Assembly (NCBI GenBank): GCA_964545735.1
Contig: CAZJGS010000002.1
Location: 1-64,000, forward strand
Direction of reading: 5' to 3'
Length of the DNA: 64,000 nt
DNA from: Pleomorphochaeta sp964545735
GTDB lineage: Bacteria > Spirochaetota > Spirochaetia > Sphaerochaetales > Sphaerochaetaceae
The notes beneath the pieces were generated by a model that saw only the letters and a program-made list of their open reading frames with translations, was not told the origin of the DNA and did not search any database. This document shows positions 25,986-35,860 of the stretch, in pieces. The first letter of the stretch is position 1. Every line of letters begins with the position of its first letter. Made by a program: the position numbers and the translations under genes.

Positions 25986-28019
25986 GTGAAATATACTTTA
26001 GCTTTAGCGGGTAACCCTAACTGTGGAAAAACTACGCTATTTAATATATTAACTGGATCAAGACAACATGTAGGTAACTGGCCTGGTGTTACAGTTGATA
26101 AAAAAGAAGGTGTTTGGAAAAAACATACAGAATATAATATACTTGATTTACCAGGTACTTATTCTCTTTCTCCTTACAGTGCTGAAGAAAAAATTGCAAG
26201 AGATTATATAGTCAAAGAAAGACCAGATTGTGTTATTGATATTGTAGAATCTCCAAATTTAGAGCGTAACTTATATTTAACTCTTCAAATATTAGAAACA
26301 GGTGTTCCAACTGTAATTGCTTTAAATATGAGCGATGAACTTGAAGAAAGAGGAGAATCAATTGATTCCTCTTATTTAGAAAAAGAATTTGGTGTAAAAG
26401 TTGTAAAGATTTCAGCACGTAATAATAAAGGTGTTCAAGAGCTTTATGATGCTGTTGTTGAAACAATAGAAAAAAATATTACTCCAAAAAAAATACCTTT
26501 GTTTGAAAAATTACAAAAATTAGATGATGAAGGTGTTGCAAACGCAAGATATGAAAAAATTTCTGATGTAGTAAAACATGCATACAAAAAAAATAGTAAA
26601 GTTCAAAATGAAGAGTCACAAAGTAGTAAGATTGATAAAATTTTAACAAATAGACTTTTGGGTTTACCTATTTTTGCTTTGGTAATGTATTTATTATTTC
26701 AATTGAGTTTAGGTGAGAATTTATTTTTTTTAGGAATTCCAGGCTTAGGTGTTTTTTTTGCCGGTTGGGTTGATATCCTTTGGAGTGCTATAACTAATTT
26801 AGTAGCCACTGGACTAGTTAATGCTGCCCCTTGGGCGCAAGGCTTAGTTATTAATGGTATATTTGGTGGTATTGGAGCTATTTTAGGTTTTATGCCATTA
26901 GTTTTAGTTCTATATATGTTCTTAAGTATATTAGAGGATAGTGGTTACATGGCTAGAGTAACCTTTGTATTAGATAGAGTATTTAGACGCTTTGGTTTAT
27001 CTGGAAAATCTTTTATCCCTTTATTAATGGGCTTTGGTTGTGCTGTTCCCGCTATCATGGCAACAAGAACCTTAGATGAAGAAAAAGATAGACATATTAC
27101 AATTATTATTACAGCTTTTATGCCTTGTGGAGGTAAGCTCCCTATAATAGCCATGTTTGTTTCTATATTATTTGTTGCTGATAATGCTGCAAATATTACT
27201 TTTTTAATTTATGTAATGGCCATGACTGTAGCTATATTAGTAGCTTTGATTTTAAATAAAGTTTGGTATAATGGAGCAACTTCAAATTTCTTAATGGAAT
27301 TGCCTCAATATAGACTGCCAGCACCAATATCTGTTTTACAGCATGGACTTGAAAAAATTAAGGGTTTTGCAAAAAAAGCTGGAACAATTATTCTAGCTTC
27401 AACAATTCTTGTTTGGTTTTTAACTAGTTTTAATATTAATTCATTTAATGGCGTTAATAAAGAAAGCAACGTAAATAGCAGTGTAATGAGTGAAATGGAT
27501 GAGTCCTTTATGGCTTCAGTAGGTAAAGTATTTAGCCCTATTTTTGTTCCATTAGGTTTTCATGGTTGGAGGCCAACAGTAGGTATTATTACTGGTTGGA
27601 TTGCAAAAGAAAATGTTGTAACGACTTTTGCTCAAGTTTATTCTGATGATATTACAGATCAATATTTGTTAGAATATTTTGATGGTAAGAATGCAAGTAA
27701 AGAAGAACTTTTAGACGTTGGATTTGAAGAGGGCCTTTACGAAAGTGAAGTGGCTAGAGAAATTTATGAGGGTTTATTACAAGAAGGTGGAGATGCAAAT
27801 GCACTTCCGACTGTAAGAAGAGATATTCCTACAAAAAGTGCTGGCTTTGCTTATATAATGTTTAACCTATTATGTATGCCATGTTTGGCAGCAGTAGGAG
27901 CTATGAAAAGAGAGTTAAAAACCTGGAGAAAAACTTTTGGTGGTGTTGGCGTACAAATGCTAACAGCATATATTATCGCTTTATTAATAAGACTAATTGG
28001 ACTCTTATTCGGGTTTTAG
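25986..28019 (+). CDS. feoB: Ferrous iron transporter FeoB
   Basis: FeoB is the main Fe2+ importer of anaerobes. The 677-residue protein has an N-terminal G-protein domain with G1 GNPNCGKTT at residues 9-17, DLPGTYSL near 56, and the G4 motif LNMSD near 117. It also has the iron-switch signature HVGNWPGVTVD. A helical GDI-like region follows, then about eight membrane segments with two Gate motifs containing conserved Cys (GFGCAVPAI and MPCLAAVG). Length is normal for the short class. The start follows the second feoA by 13 bases. A small Cys-rich membrane peptide follows after 9 bases. Confidence 0.97.
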   Translation: MKYTLALAGNPNCGKTTLFNILTGSRQHVGNWPGVTVDKKEGVWKKHTEYNILDLPGTYSLSPYSAEEKIARDYIVKERPDCVIDIVESPNLERNLYLTLQILETGVPTVIALNMSDELEERGESIDSSYLEKEFGVKVVKISARNNKGVQELYDAVVETIEKNITPKKIPLFEKLQKLDDEGVANARYEKISDVVKHAYKKNSKVQNEESQSSKIDKILTNRLLGLPIFALVMYLLFQLSLGENLFFLGIPGLGVFFAGWVDILWSAITNLVATGLVNAAPWAQGLVINGIFGGIGAILGFMPLVLVLYMFLSILEDSGYMARVTFVLDRVFRRFGLSGKSFIPLLMGFGCAVPAIMATRTLDEEKDRHITIIITAFMPCGGKLPIIAMFVSILFVADNAANITFLIYVMAMTVAILVALILNKVWYNGATSNFLMELPQYRLPAPISVLQHGLEKIKGFAKKAGTIILASTILVWFLTSFNINSFNGVNKESNVNSSVMSEMDESFMASVGKVFSPIFVPLGFHGWRPTVGIITGWIAKENVVTTFAQVYSDDITDQYLLEYFDGKNASKEELLDVGFEEGLYESEVAREIYEGLLQEGGDANALPTVRRDIPTKSAGFAYIMFNLLCMPCLAAVGAMKRELKTWRKTFGGVGVQMLTAYIIALLIRLIGLLFGF

Positions 28020-28028
28020 GAGAAGTAT

Positions 28029-28163
28029 ATGATTAATTGGATTATTGCAATAGTAGCAGTAGCTATAGTTATTTTTGGAATAGTTAGCTTTGTGAAAAAA
28101 GCTAAAAAAAAGAATGATTGTGACGGAAATTGTGGCGGTGGCTGCAGTGGTTGCCACTTATAA
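28029..28163 (+). CDS. FeoB-associated Cys-rich membrane peptide
   Basis: This 44-residue peptide starts at ATG 28029 with AGGAGAAG just upstream, inside the feoB stop region. Residues 3-22 form one hydrophobic helix (WIIAIVAVAIVIFGIVSF). A lysine-rich turn and a short tail with four cysteines in a CDGNCGGGCSGC arrangement follow. Small membrane peptides with this form commonly follow feoB in anaerobic bacteria and are thought to take the place of FeoC. The cysteines could bind iron or an iron-sulfur centre near the FeoB exit (inference). It is followed directly by the operon terminator. Confidence 0.88.
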   Translation: MINWIIAIVAVAIVIFGIVSFVKKAKKKNDCDGNCGGGCSGCHL

Positions 28164-28177
28164 AAAAAAAAAATCTT

Positions 28178-28206
28178 TCCCGCTTTTTAGTGGGATTTAT
28201 TTTTCC
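28178..28206 (+). terminator. feo operon terminator
   Basis: A 7-bp stem (TCCCGCT with AGTGGGA, one G-U pair) with a TTTT loop is followed by TTTATTTTT. It overlaps the 3' end of the convergent rsmE. Confidence 0.7.
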
Positions 28207-28955
28207 ATTAATAATGTATGAATAGCACTGAGAGCAACAATAGCTGCTGTTTCAGCTCTTAATATATTTGTTTTTAACATTACAGGAATACAATTTTTAT
28301 CTAATAGTATCTTACATTCTTTGTCACTAAACCCACCTTCTGGGCCAATAAAGATCCCAATAGGTGTACTTGTATCAAAGTCTTTTAATTTTTCTTTTAG
28401 AGAAACCTTTTCATCAATATTTATTTGATGAAAAAATAGTAATGGAATATTTAAGCAATTAACAAAGTCTTTAAAAGTTGTAATTTTATTGAATTGAGTC
28501 ATTATAGGAGAACCTGATTGCTGAATTGCTTCTTTGACAATAGCTTCATATCTATCTGTATTCGATGATTCTTTTTTAGCTATACAGTGTTCGCTTTGTA
28601 CTAGAGTAATTGATGATACGCCTAATTCTGTTGCCATTTTAATAATGGTTTCATTTTTTTTACCCTTACAAACTGCTTGAAATAGATGAAGTTTCGGATA
28701 ATCGCCTACAAAAGAGGGAAGTTCATCAGTTGATTCAAAACTTTCTCCACTCTTTAGTTTAACAACATCTAATAGACAACTAGACTTATCAAACTCTAAA
28801 ACTGTTAGTTGATAGGATAAGCCATTTTTATCTCTAGCTAAAATTTTATCATTTTTTTTTAATCTCAAAACTCTAGTAAAATATTGGCTATCTTTCCCCT
28901 TTAACTTAAAAGGGGACTCCCCTTTAAAGTTATTGGGTAAAATATATTGGCGCAT
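28197..28955 (-). CDS. rsmE: 16S rRNA m3U1498 methyltransferase
   Basis: RsmE methylates N3 of U1498 in 16S rRNA using SAM. The 252-residue protein has an N-terminal PUA-like region and a C-terminal SPOUT knot, with IGPEGGFSDKE near residue 205 and LRAETAAIVALSAI near 232, both diagnostic. It abuts the upstream S41 protease gene with no spacer, so its ribosome-binding site lies within that gene's 3' end and the two are translationally linked. Confidence 0.94.
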   Translation of the reverse strand: MRQYILPNNFKGESPFKLKGKDSQYFTRVLRLKKNDKILARDKNGLSYQLTVLEFDKSSCLLDVVKLKSGESFESTDELPSFVGDYPKLHLFQAVCKGKKNETIIKMATELGVSSITLVQSEHCIAKKESSNTDRYEAIVKEAIQQSGSPIMTQFNKITTFKDFVNCLNIPLLFFHQINIDEKVSLKEKLKDFDTSTPIGIFIGPEGGFSDKECKILLDKNCIPVMLKTNILRAETAAIVALSAIHTLLMEK

Positions 28956-30371
28956 TTATTTCTCCAATTGATTAATAGCTTCAACTAAAGCTTTATCAAG
29001 GTATAAATCAAAAACAGGTCTGTCCTCAAAGTTCATTCGTGATAAGTATTCATTTCTTACAAGAACCATAAGAGCTGAGCGGTTTAATTTTTCATTATTA
29101 ATTTCATCTGCAAATTTTTCCAAGTTTTGGTGAGTATATTCTGGATTTGTATCAACAAAATTTGCTATCTTATCTGATTCCATCAACTCTTCAAATATAG
29201 GGATTGCCTCATCTTCAAAAATTTCTTCTTTAATGATGATATCGGGCTCAATTCCAACTTCATGAATATCTATAGAGTCTGGAGTTAAATAATGAGCAAT
29301 TGTAAATTGAATAAAACCTTTACCAAAGGCAAAAACTTGTTGCATTATGCCTTTACCAAATGTTTTTGATCCAATTATTAATGCTCTATCATTATCTTTT
29401 AAAGCACCTGTTAGTATTTCAGAAGAAGAAGCTGTTCCGCCATTTACCAATAAGACTACTTTAAAGGACGATTTAACCAAAGTTTCTTTATTAGCCTTAG
29501 TTATTTGAACATTATTAGGAAGAGTTTCTTTTTGTTTTGTAATTAAAATTGTCTCATCTGAGATAAAGAGATCTGCAATATTTAGAGCTGAATCTACAAC
29601 ACCACCTGTATTATTTCTTAAATCAATAATTAAGCTATCAATATTACTTTTTAATAAAGATTTAAAATCTTTTGTAAATTGTTCTGTTGTTTTTGGCGAA
29701 AATTGGTTTATTTGTATATAACCAATATGATTATTGATTATTTCTTTTAATGTTGTTGGTGTTTCAACCATTTGTCTTTTTAAAGTAAGATCAAAAGATG
29801 TACTACCTCTAAGAACCGTAACTACAACCTCAGTATTAGGTTCTCCTCTAAGTTTTAAAGAGGCTTCATTTGCACTTAAATCATTAACAGATTCTCCATC
29901 AATGTGTGTAATGTAATCATTTGCCTTTAGCCCAGCTCTGTCTGCTGGTCCACCAGGAAATGGGGAGGAGATTGTTACATAATAATCAGTTTCTACTGTA
30001 TCTTCTTTACTGTCGATTACTTTAGGATTTTTTTTAGTTAAGTAAGTCCCGATACCACAATACAATCCAGTTGCTTGCTCTTGATAAGTATCAGAAACTT
30101 CTTCCGGAACATAGAAAGAGTATTCATCACCCAATGAATCTAATAAACCACTTACCATTCCTTCAAGAGCTTTATCATTATCTATTTCATTAATTGATAG
30201 AGCATCAATTAGCTGATACAGATAAGCAATATTGTTTATATTTTCTTGAATGATTGGAGTATTAGCAGATGGTTCTCTTTGTGCTTGACTAGCAGGCTCA
30301 GTATTGCCACCAGCAAACAAAATACTTGAGGAAAAAATCAAAATAATTGTAATTTTATATAACTTATTCAT
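28956..30371 (-). CDS. Carboxy-terminal processing protease (S41 family)
   Basis: This 471-residue exported serine protease has a signal peptide (about residues 1-20, no lipobox Cys), then a helical segment and a PDZ domain with GLKANDYITHIDG near residue 145. The S41 catalytic domain follows. The Ser lies in GTASSSEILTGAL and the Lys about 25 residues later in SKTFGKG, forming the Ser-Lys dyad. CtpA-type enzymes trim or degrade periplasmic proteins from the C-terminus. The long C-terminal region after the protease domain is less conserved. It is divergent from lgt across 65 bases and precedes rsmE without a gap. Confidence 0.92.
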   Translation of the reverse strand: MNKLYKITIILIFSSSILFAGGNTEPASQAQREPSANTPIIQENINNIAYLYQLIDALSINEIDNDKALEGMVSGLLDSLGDEYSFYVPEEVSDTYQEQATGLYCGIGTYLTKKNPKVIDSKEDTVETDYYVTISSPFPGGPADRAGLKANDYITHIDGESVNDLSANEASLKLRGEPNTEVVVTVLRGSTSFDLTLKRQMVETPTTLKEIINNHIGYIQINQFSPKTTEQFTKDFKSLLKSNIDSLIIDLRNNTGGVVDSALNIADLFISDETILITKQKETLPNNVQITKANKETLVKSSFKVVLLVNGGTASSSEILTGALKDNDRALIIGSKTFGKGIMQQVFAFGKGFIQFTIAHYLTPDSIDIHEVGIEPDIIIKEEIFEDEAIPIFEELMESDKIANFVDTNPEYTHQNLEKFADEINNEKLNRSALMVLVRNEYLSRMNFEDRPVFDLYLDKALVEAINQLEK

Positions 30372-30436
30372 ATTAAATATAATACATACAACTTTAGGTG
30401 TTGACCACCCCTAGAGAGGTAAGTAAACTTTGAAAT

Positions 30437-31411
30437 ATGTTATTATTTATTAATTTTCCTAAATGGATTAGTGCTGAGATTATCCCGGGATTACCTATAA
30501 GATGGTATGGCTTAATGTATGTTTTTGCTTTTGTAACAACATATATTGTTTTTAGATATCAAGCTAAGAAAAAGGAAATCAAAATATCAGCTGATGATAC
30601 TCAATCTTTATTTCTATTTGGTATTATGGGCGTGCTTCTTGGAGCAAGACTCTTTTCTGTTTTGATTTATAACGGAACTTCTTATTATTGGCTTCGTCCT
30701 TGGTTAATTTTTTGGCCCTTTAGCAATGGCTCTTTTGTAGGACTTCCTGGTATGAGTTATCACGGAGGCTTGGTTGGCGCTATTGTTGGAGTATTAATCT
30801 ACTCTTATAAAAATAAAAGAAGCTTTTTTGAATTAGCTGATGTTGCCTGTATTGGTATTCCTTTAGGATATACTTTTGGACGTCTTGGTAATTTTATTAA
30901 TGGGGAACTTTGGGGCAGAGTAAGTACAAGTAACATAGCTGTATTATTTCCTTTTGCTGATAGATTTTCAACAAATTATCAATGGGTAAGAGATATAGCT
31001 GACAAACTAAATATAGAATATGTAGTGGGAAATTTTGTTAATTTACCTAGGCACCCTTCTCAACTATATGAAGCCTTTTTTGAAGGAATAATTTTATTCT
31101 TATTTATGTGGTTTGTTATTAGAAGAAATAGAAGTAAAAAATATAATGGTTATTGTTTATCCTGGTATTTGATAGGATATGGTGTTATTAGATTCTTTAT
31201 TGAATATTTTAGGGAACCTGATTCTAATTTGGGCTATATCATTCAGTTTGATAATCAAGCAAATAATCCAGCATTATTTCAAACTGTATTAAATTTAAGT
31301 ATGGGCCAAATATTCTGTTTATTGATGGTTGTATCTGGTATAATTTTATCGTTAATATTAAAAATAAAACAAAAGAAAGCTGTGGAGGCTATAAATGAAA
31401 ATAGAAAATAA
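30437..31411 (+). CDS. lgt: Prolipoprotein diacylglyceryl transferase
   Basis: Lgt adds diacylglycerol to the lipobox Cys of prolipoproteins at the inner membrane. The 324-residue protein has about seven membrane segments. The family motifs are all present: YHGGLVGAIVG near residue 113, the signature GRLGNFINGELWGR near 150, and HPSQLYEAFFEG near 205. Its last 17 bases overlap the aminopeptidase gene, so the two are coupled. The lipoprotein at 44487 is one likely substrate encoded in the window. Confidence 0.97.
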   Translation: MLLFINFPKWISAEIIPGLPIRWYGLMYVFAFVTTYIVFRYQAKKKEIKISADDTQSLFLFGIMGVLLGARLFSVLIYNGTSYYWLRPWLIFWPFSNGSFVGLPGMSYHGGLVGAIVGVLIYSYKNKRSFFELADVACIGIPLGYTFGRLGNFINGELWGRVSTSNIAVLFPFADRFSTNYQWVRDIADKLNIEYVVGNFVNLPRHPSQLYEAFFEGIILFLFMWFVIRRNRSKKYNGYCLSWYLIGYGVIRFFIEYFREPDSNLGYIIQFDNQANNPALFQTVLNLSMGQIFCLLMVVSGIILSLILKIKQKKAVEAINENRK

Positions 31412-33170
31412 ATTATCTAAACTTAGAGAAATAATGAAAAAAGAAAACATAGATGGATATTATATTAATGGTACAGATCCACATAATAGTGAAAATGTTT
31501 GTCCTAGATGGAAGACTCGTGCCTTTATTTCTGATTTTACAGGAAGTGCCGGATCTGTTTTAGTTACAAGTGATAAAGCTTATTTATGGGTTGATTCACG
31601 ATATTATATTCAAAGTGATCAACAAACAAAAGATTCAGAATTTATTGTTATGAAATTGGAAAAAGATAATACTCCAACACCTACAGTCTTTATAAATCAA
31701 ATGTTTGAAAAAGATAGTAGAATTGGTTTTTCAAAAGATACATTGATGATTGATGAGAAAAAACAATTTCAAAAAGATTGTAAAAATGTAGAGATAGTAG
31801 TAACGGAAGATTTTTTAAATGAAGTTTGGGAAGATAGAGCCCTTATTCCAGAAAGCCCTGTTGTTGAAATGGATGTTAATTTAACAGGTTTTTCTAGAGG
31901 CCAAAAGTTAAATATGATAAGAATCTATTTGGGTGAAAAAAAAGCTGATTATGCTTTTATTGCTTCACTAGATGATATTGCCTGGACTCTTAGTCTAAGA
32001 GGAAGTGATATTGATTATACCCCTGTCTTTATTGCTTATTTATTAGTTACAAAAGAAAAGGCATATTTATTTACCAGTGATAAAAGATTCGACAAAGATC
32101 TTTTAGAAAAGGTTAAAAAAGATGTTGAAATATATCCTTATGAAGAGGTTGTTTCAAAACTAGGCGAGATTATCGAAAAGGATAAAACTCTTTTAATTAA
32201 TGAGAAAAAAGTAAATACACTTTTTGAAAAAGTAATTAAAGATTTAAATATAACTATTGTTGATGAATTAGAAGTTACAACAAGATTAAAAGCTTGTAAA
32301 AATGAAACAGAACTTGATGGAATGAGACGTGCTCACCTATTAGATGGTGTAGCTATGGTTAATTTTTTAGCAACCTTGGATTTTGATAAGGGTGAATATT
32401 CTGAACTTAGCTTGGTCGATAAAATTGAAGTGCAAAGACTTAGAAACAAAGAATGCTTGGGTTTATCTTTTAATACAATATCTGGATTTAAAGAAAATGG
32501 AGCAATTTGTCATTATAGTGTTAGTGAAGAAAGTTCTAAAGTAGTAAAAGCAAATGGTTTACTAGTATTAGATAGTGGTGGTTGCTATGAGAGTGGAACT
32601 ACCGATATAACAAGAACTTTATTATTTGGTGAAGCAAGTGAGGAAGAAATAAGAGATTATACTTTGGTTTTAAAAGGCCATATAGCCTTAGCTTTACAAA
32701 GCTTTCCACAAGGAACCAAAGGCCATCATTTAGATATTCTTGCTAGACAATTTTTATGGAATTATGGACAAACCTATTTCCATGGAACCGGTCATGGTGT
32801 AGGTCATAGATTAAATGTACATGAGGGACCACAAAAAATTTCACAAGTTGTAAATGATTATCCACTTCAAAAAGGTATGGTTCTCAGTGATGAACCAGGC
32901 ATTTATAAAGAAGGAAGACATGGTATAAGGATAGAAAATTTGATTGCTGTGCAAAATAATGTTAAAACAGAATTTGGTCAGTTTTTAAACTTTGAAATAC
33001 TTACAATATGTCCTTATGAGCTAAGGTTAATAGATATTGCTTTACTTAATGATATAGAATTACAATATATTAATTCTTATCATAATTGGGTTTATGAAGA
33101 GTTAAAAGATTTGGTAGATAAAGAAGCTTTAGATTATTTAAAGAAAGCAACTTTAAGGATTACAAAATAG
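31395..33170 (+). CDS. Xaa-Pro aminopeptidase (aminopeptidase P, M24B)
   Basis: This 591-residue protein has the three-domain long form of aminopeptidase P: two creatinase-like N-terminal domains, then the M24 pita-bread domain. Metal ligands are visible as Asp in LVLDSGG and TDITRT, His in GTGHGVGHRLNVHEG, and Glu in DEPGIY and RIENL. It removes N-terminal residues preceding proline, probably for peptide use in the cytoplasm. It starts inside lgt with a 17-base overlap. A weak hairpin (33197-33215) follows before gpmI, so read-through to gpmI is possible. Confidence 0.93.
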   Translation: MKIENKLSKLREIMKKENIDGYYINGTDPHNSENVCPRWKTRAFISDFTGSAGSVLVTSDKAYLWVDSRYYIQSDQQTKDSEFIVMKLEKDNTPTPTVFINQMFEKDSRIGFSKDTLMIDEKKQFQKDCKNVEIVVTEDFLNEVWEDRALIPESPVVEMDVNLTGFSRGQKLNMIRIYLGEKKADYAFIASLDDIAWTLSLRGSDIDYTPVFIAYLLVTKEKAYLFTSDKRFDKDLLEKVKKDVEIYPYEEVVSKLGEIIEKDKTLLINEKKVNTLFEKVIKDLNITIVDELEVTTRLKACKNETELDGMRRAHLLDGVAMVNFLATLDFDKGEYSELSLVDKIEVQRLRNKECLGLSFNTISGFKENGAICHYSVSEESSKVVKANGLLVLDSGGCYESGTTDITRTLLFGEASEEEIRDYTLVLKGHIALALQSFPQGTKGHHLDILARQFLWNYGQTYFHGTGHGVGHRLNVHEGPQKISQVVNDYPLQKGMVLSDEPGIYKEGRHGIRIENLIAVQNNVKTEFGQFLNFEILTICPYELRLIDIALLNDIELQYINSYHNWVYEELKDLVDKEALDYLKKATLRITK

Positions 33171-33299
33171 TTAAAACTATAGTTTTTAAATTATAGAGCT
33201 TCAATTTTGGAAGCTTTACTAAAGGGTAATTATTGTAGTAATCTTAATCTATAAAAATAAGTAAATAATTATCAATACAAAAATTAGGAGAAATATAAA

Positions 33300-34946
33300 A
33301 TGGTAAAAACCTTAAACAAAAATGGTAAAATAAGCCGAAAAGGACCTGTTGTTCTTGTAATTATGGACGGTGTTGGTTTTGGTAAATACAAGGCAGGCGA
33401 TGCTGTTGATGCAGCGCATACTGAAATATTAGATAATCTATATAAAGAAAATTCTTGGACAAAATTAAAAGCTCATGGCGTTGCTGTTGGATTACCTTCA
33501 GATGATGATATGGGAAACAGTGAAGTTGGTCACAATGCAATGGGTTGTGGTAGAGTTTTTGCTCAAGGTGCTAAACTAGTTGCTAAGTCTATTTCAAGTG
33601 GAAACATGTTTACTGGTGATACTTGGAAAAAATTAACTAATAATACAAAGACTAATAAAACAACATTACATTTTATTGGATTGCTATCTGATGGTAATGT
33701 TCACTCTCATGTTAATACTTTAAAAGCAATGATTGAAAAAGCAAAACAAGATGGTGTTTCTAAAGTTAGAGTTCATGCTTTATTAGATGGCCGTGATGTT
33801 GGAGAGACAAGTGCTCTAGATTATTTTGATCCCTTTGAAAAGTTTTTAGCAGACCTTTCTGATGAAAGTTTTGATGCAAGAATTGCTTCAGGTGGTGGAC
33901 GTATGGTAATCACAATGGATAGATATAATGCAAACTGGGATATGGTTAAAAAAGGTTGGGAAACCCACGTTTTAGGTGAAGGTAGAAAATTTGAATCAGC
34001 TCACCAAGCTATTGAAACACTTAGAGAAGAAACTGGTGCTATTGATCAAGATTTACCTCCATTTGTTATTGAAGAAAATAATAAACCTATCGGAACAATT
34101 GAAGACAATGATAGTGTTATATTGTTTAATTTTAGAGGGGATAGAGCCTTAGAAATAACAAAAGCTTTTGAGGCTAAAGAGTTAAGTGAATTTGATAGAA
34201 AGCGTTATCCTAAAGTAGAATATGCAGGTATGATGGAATATGATGGTGATCTACACGTTCCAGAGCAGTACTTGGTAACACCTCCTTCTATTGATAGAAC
34301 AATGGCAGAATACTTGTGTGCATCAAATATGAAACAATTCTCTATTTCAGAAACCCAAAAATTTGGCCATATAACTTATTTTTTTAACGGAAATAAATCT
34401 GGTAAGTTTGATGAAAAGTTAGAAGAATATGCTGAAGTGCTTTCAGATGTTGTTCCTTTTGAACAAAGACCTTGGATGAAATGTGCTGATATAGCTGACA
34501 GAGTTATAAAAGAGATTAATGAGGGTTCTTGGGATTTAATAAAACTTAATTTCCCTAATGGAGATATGGTAGGACATACAGGTAATTATGAAGCTGTTAT
34601 TTGTTCAATGGAAGCAATGGATTTACAAATTGGTAGAATCAAAAAAGCTCTTGATGCTACAGGCGGTGTAATGATAGTTACCGCTGATCATGGAAATGCT
34701 GATGATATGTTTGAACATTCAAAGAAAGGTGATGTAAGTATAAAAGAGAACGGAACTCCAAAAGCTAAAACCTCTCATTCATTAAATCCTGTTCCTTGTA
34801 TTATTGTTGATCCTGAGTATAAAGGCGAATATGATAAAAAATTAAACGAAGACTTAGGTATTAGTTCAATTCCTGCAACAATTATGAATTTCTTAGGTTT
34901 TGATGCACCAGATGATTATGATAAGTCTATTATAAGTGTAAAATAG
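33300..34946 (+). CDS. gpmI: 2,3-bisphosphoglycerate-independent phosphoglycerate mutase
   Basis: GpmI interconverts 3- and 2-phosphoglycerate in glycolysis using two Mn ions. The 548-residue protein has the catalytic Ser74 in DMGNSEVGHNAMGCG. Metal-binding motifs are DGVGFG at the N-terminus, GHTGNYEA near 420, and TADHGNADDM near 460. Length is slightly above the usual 510 residues. AGGAGAAAT precedes the start. It stands alone between aminopeptidase P and a strong terminator, and complements PFOR in central carbon flow. Confidence 0.96.
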   Translation: MVKTLNKNGKISRKGPVVLVIMDGVGFGKYKAGDAVDAAHTEILDNLYKENSWTKLKAHGVAVGLPSDDDMGNSEVGHNAMGCGRVFAQGAKLVAKSISSGNMFTGDTWKKLTNNTKTNKTTLHFIGLLSDGNVHSHVNTLKAMIEKAKQDGVSKVRVHALLDGRDVGETSALDYFDPFEKFLADLSDESFDARIASGGGRMVITMDRYNANWDMVKKGWETHVLGEGRKFESAHQAIETLREETGAIDQDLPPFVIEENNKPIGTIEDNDSVILFNFRGDRALEITKAFEAKELSEFDRKRYPKVEYAGMMEYDGDLHVPEQYLVTPPSIDRTMAEYLCASNMKQFSISETQKFGHITYFFNGNKSGKFDEKLEEYAEVLSDVVPFEQRPWMKCADIADRVIKEINEGSWDLIKLNFPNGDMVGHTGNYEAVICSMEAMDLQIGRIKKALDATGGVMIVTADHGNADDMFEHSKKGDVSIKENGTPKAKTSHSLNPVPCIIVDPEYKGEYDKKLNEDLGISSIPATIMNFLGFDAPDDYDKSIISVK

Positions 34947-34979
34947 TAATAGATTGTTATTTATAATTTATAAAAATAT

Positions 34980-35018
34980 AAGAGAAAGGATAGACATAAT
35001 TATTCCTTTCTCTTTTTT
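34980..35018 (+). terminator. gpmI terminator
   Basis: An 11-bp stem (AAGAGAAAGGA with TCCTTTCTCTT) is followed by a T-rich tract. It overlaps the end of the convergent membrane protein gene. Confidence 0.85.
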
Positions 35019-35784
35019 ATATTGAATAGGATTTCATATTTATTATCAGTGAAACTGTACTTGCAACAAGTAGAACTAAAGTAACTATTAATACAATAAA
35101 ATTTAAATTAAGACTATATCGTAATACACTTAAAGCTATGGTAAATAATATATATGAAAATGTTTTAAGTTTATTGTGAGTTGTTTTATCTTTTAAGTAG
35201 GATGGAATAAAACTTAATACAGCAATAATTGTAAAAATTATAAAAAATATATTTAATAATGGGCTTGCTATGATCATCTTTAAAGGTTCTGTAGTGGTTG
35301 GGCTATTTATTTTAATTAGATAAGTAAAGATTAAGGACAAACTGAAGGTAAAGAAAACCGTTTGATTACTAGTTTTTTTATTTGTTTCTTTTTGATTAAT
35401 ACCACATAAAATTAAAAAGAATGTGGATGAAATAATAGAAAAAAGATGAATTTTACCTATTAATATAGGTGAGAGTAAATATATATTTGTAGTTAAATAT
35501 AAAGTTGGTAATACTATAATTCCATCTATTGATAAGGTTAATAGCACATAGTGTAATAAGGGGGAATCTCCCCATCTTCGGGGCTCATTCATTTGACATA
35601 AACCTATAGCTAAAAACATATATGTCAATAATTGGATAATGATTGAAAAGAAATTAAATGTTAGAGAATCAATATTAAGATTAAATCTTAAAGCTTCTAC
35701 AAAAGAGAAACCTATACAAAGAATAAAAAATAATGAAATTATTCCTTGTAGTGATACTAAAAAATATTGGTAATTTTTTTTCAT
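35017..35784 (-). CDS. Polytopic membrane protein of unknown function
   Basis: I do not recognise this 255-residue protein. It has about seven hydrophobic segments spread across its whole length and almost no charged loops, apart from QMNEPRRWGDS near residue 70 and a Lys/Thr-rich loop near 130-140. There is no signal peptide distinct from the first helix. The layout is like a 7-TM sensor or lysoplasmalogenase-type protein, but no motif secures either. Just upstream, CCTCTT/AAGAGG (35790-35816) can form a hairpin that includes the probable Shine-Dalgarno, so translation may be structure-limited (inference). It lies downstream of the symporter gene in the same direction. Confidence 0.75.
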   Translation of the reverse strand: MKKNYQYFLVSLQGIISLFFILCIGFSFVEALRFNLNIDSLTFNFFSIIIQLLTYMFLAIGLCQMNEPRRWGDSPLLHYVLLTLSIDGIIVLPTLYLTTNIYLLSPILIGKIHLFSIISSTFFLILCGINQKETNKKTSNQTVFFTFSLSLIFTYLIKINSPTTTEPLKMIIASPLLNIFFIIFTIIAVLSFIPSYLKDKTTHNKLKTFSYILFTIALSVLRYSLNLNFIVLIVTLVLLVASTVSLIINMKSYSI

Positions 35785-35860
35785 GTTTTCCTCTTTTCTA
35801 ATTATATAATAAGAGGGCCCTTTTGCAAATCAAAAGCCTTTTTATTCTTTGAGAAAAGGA

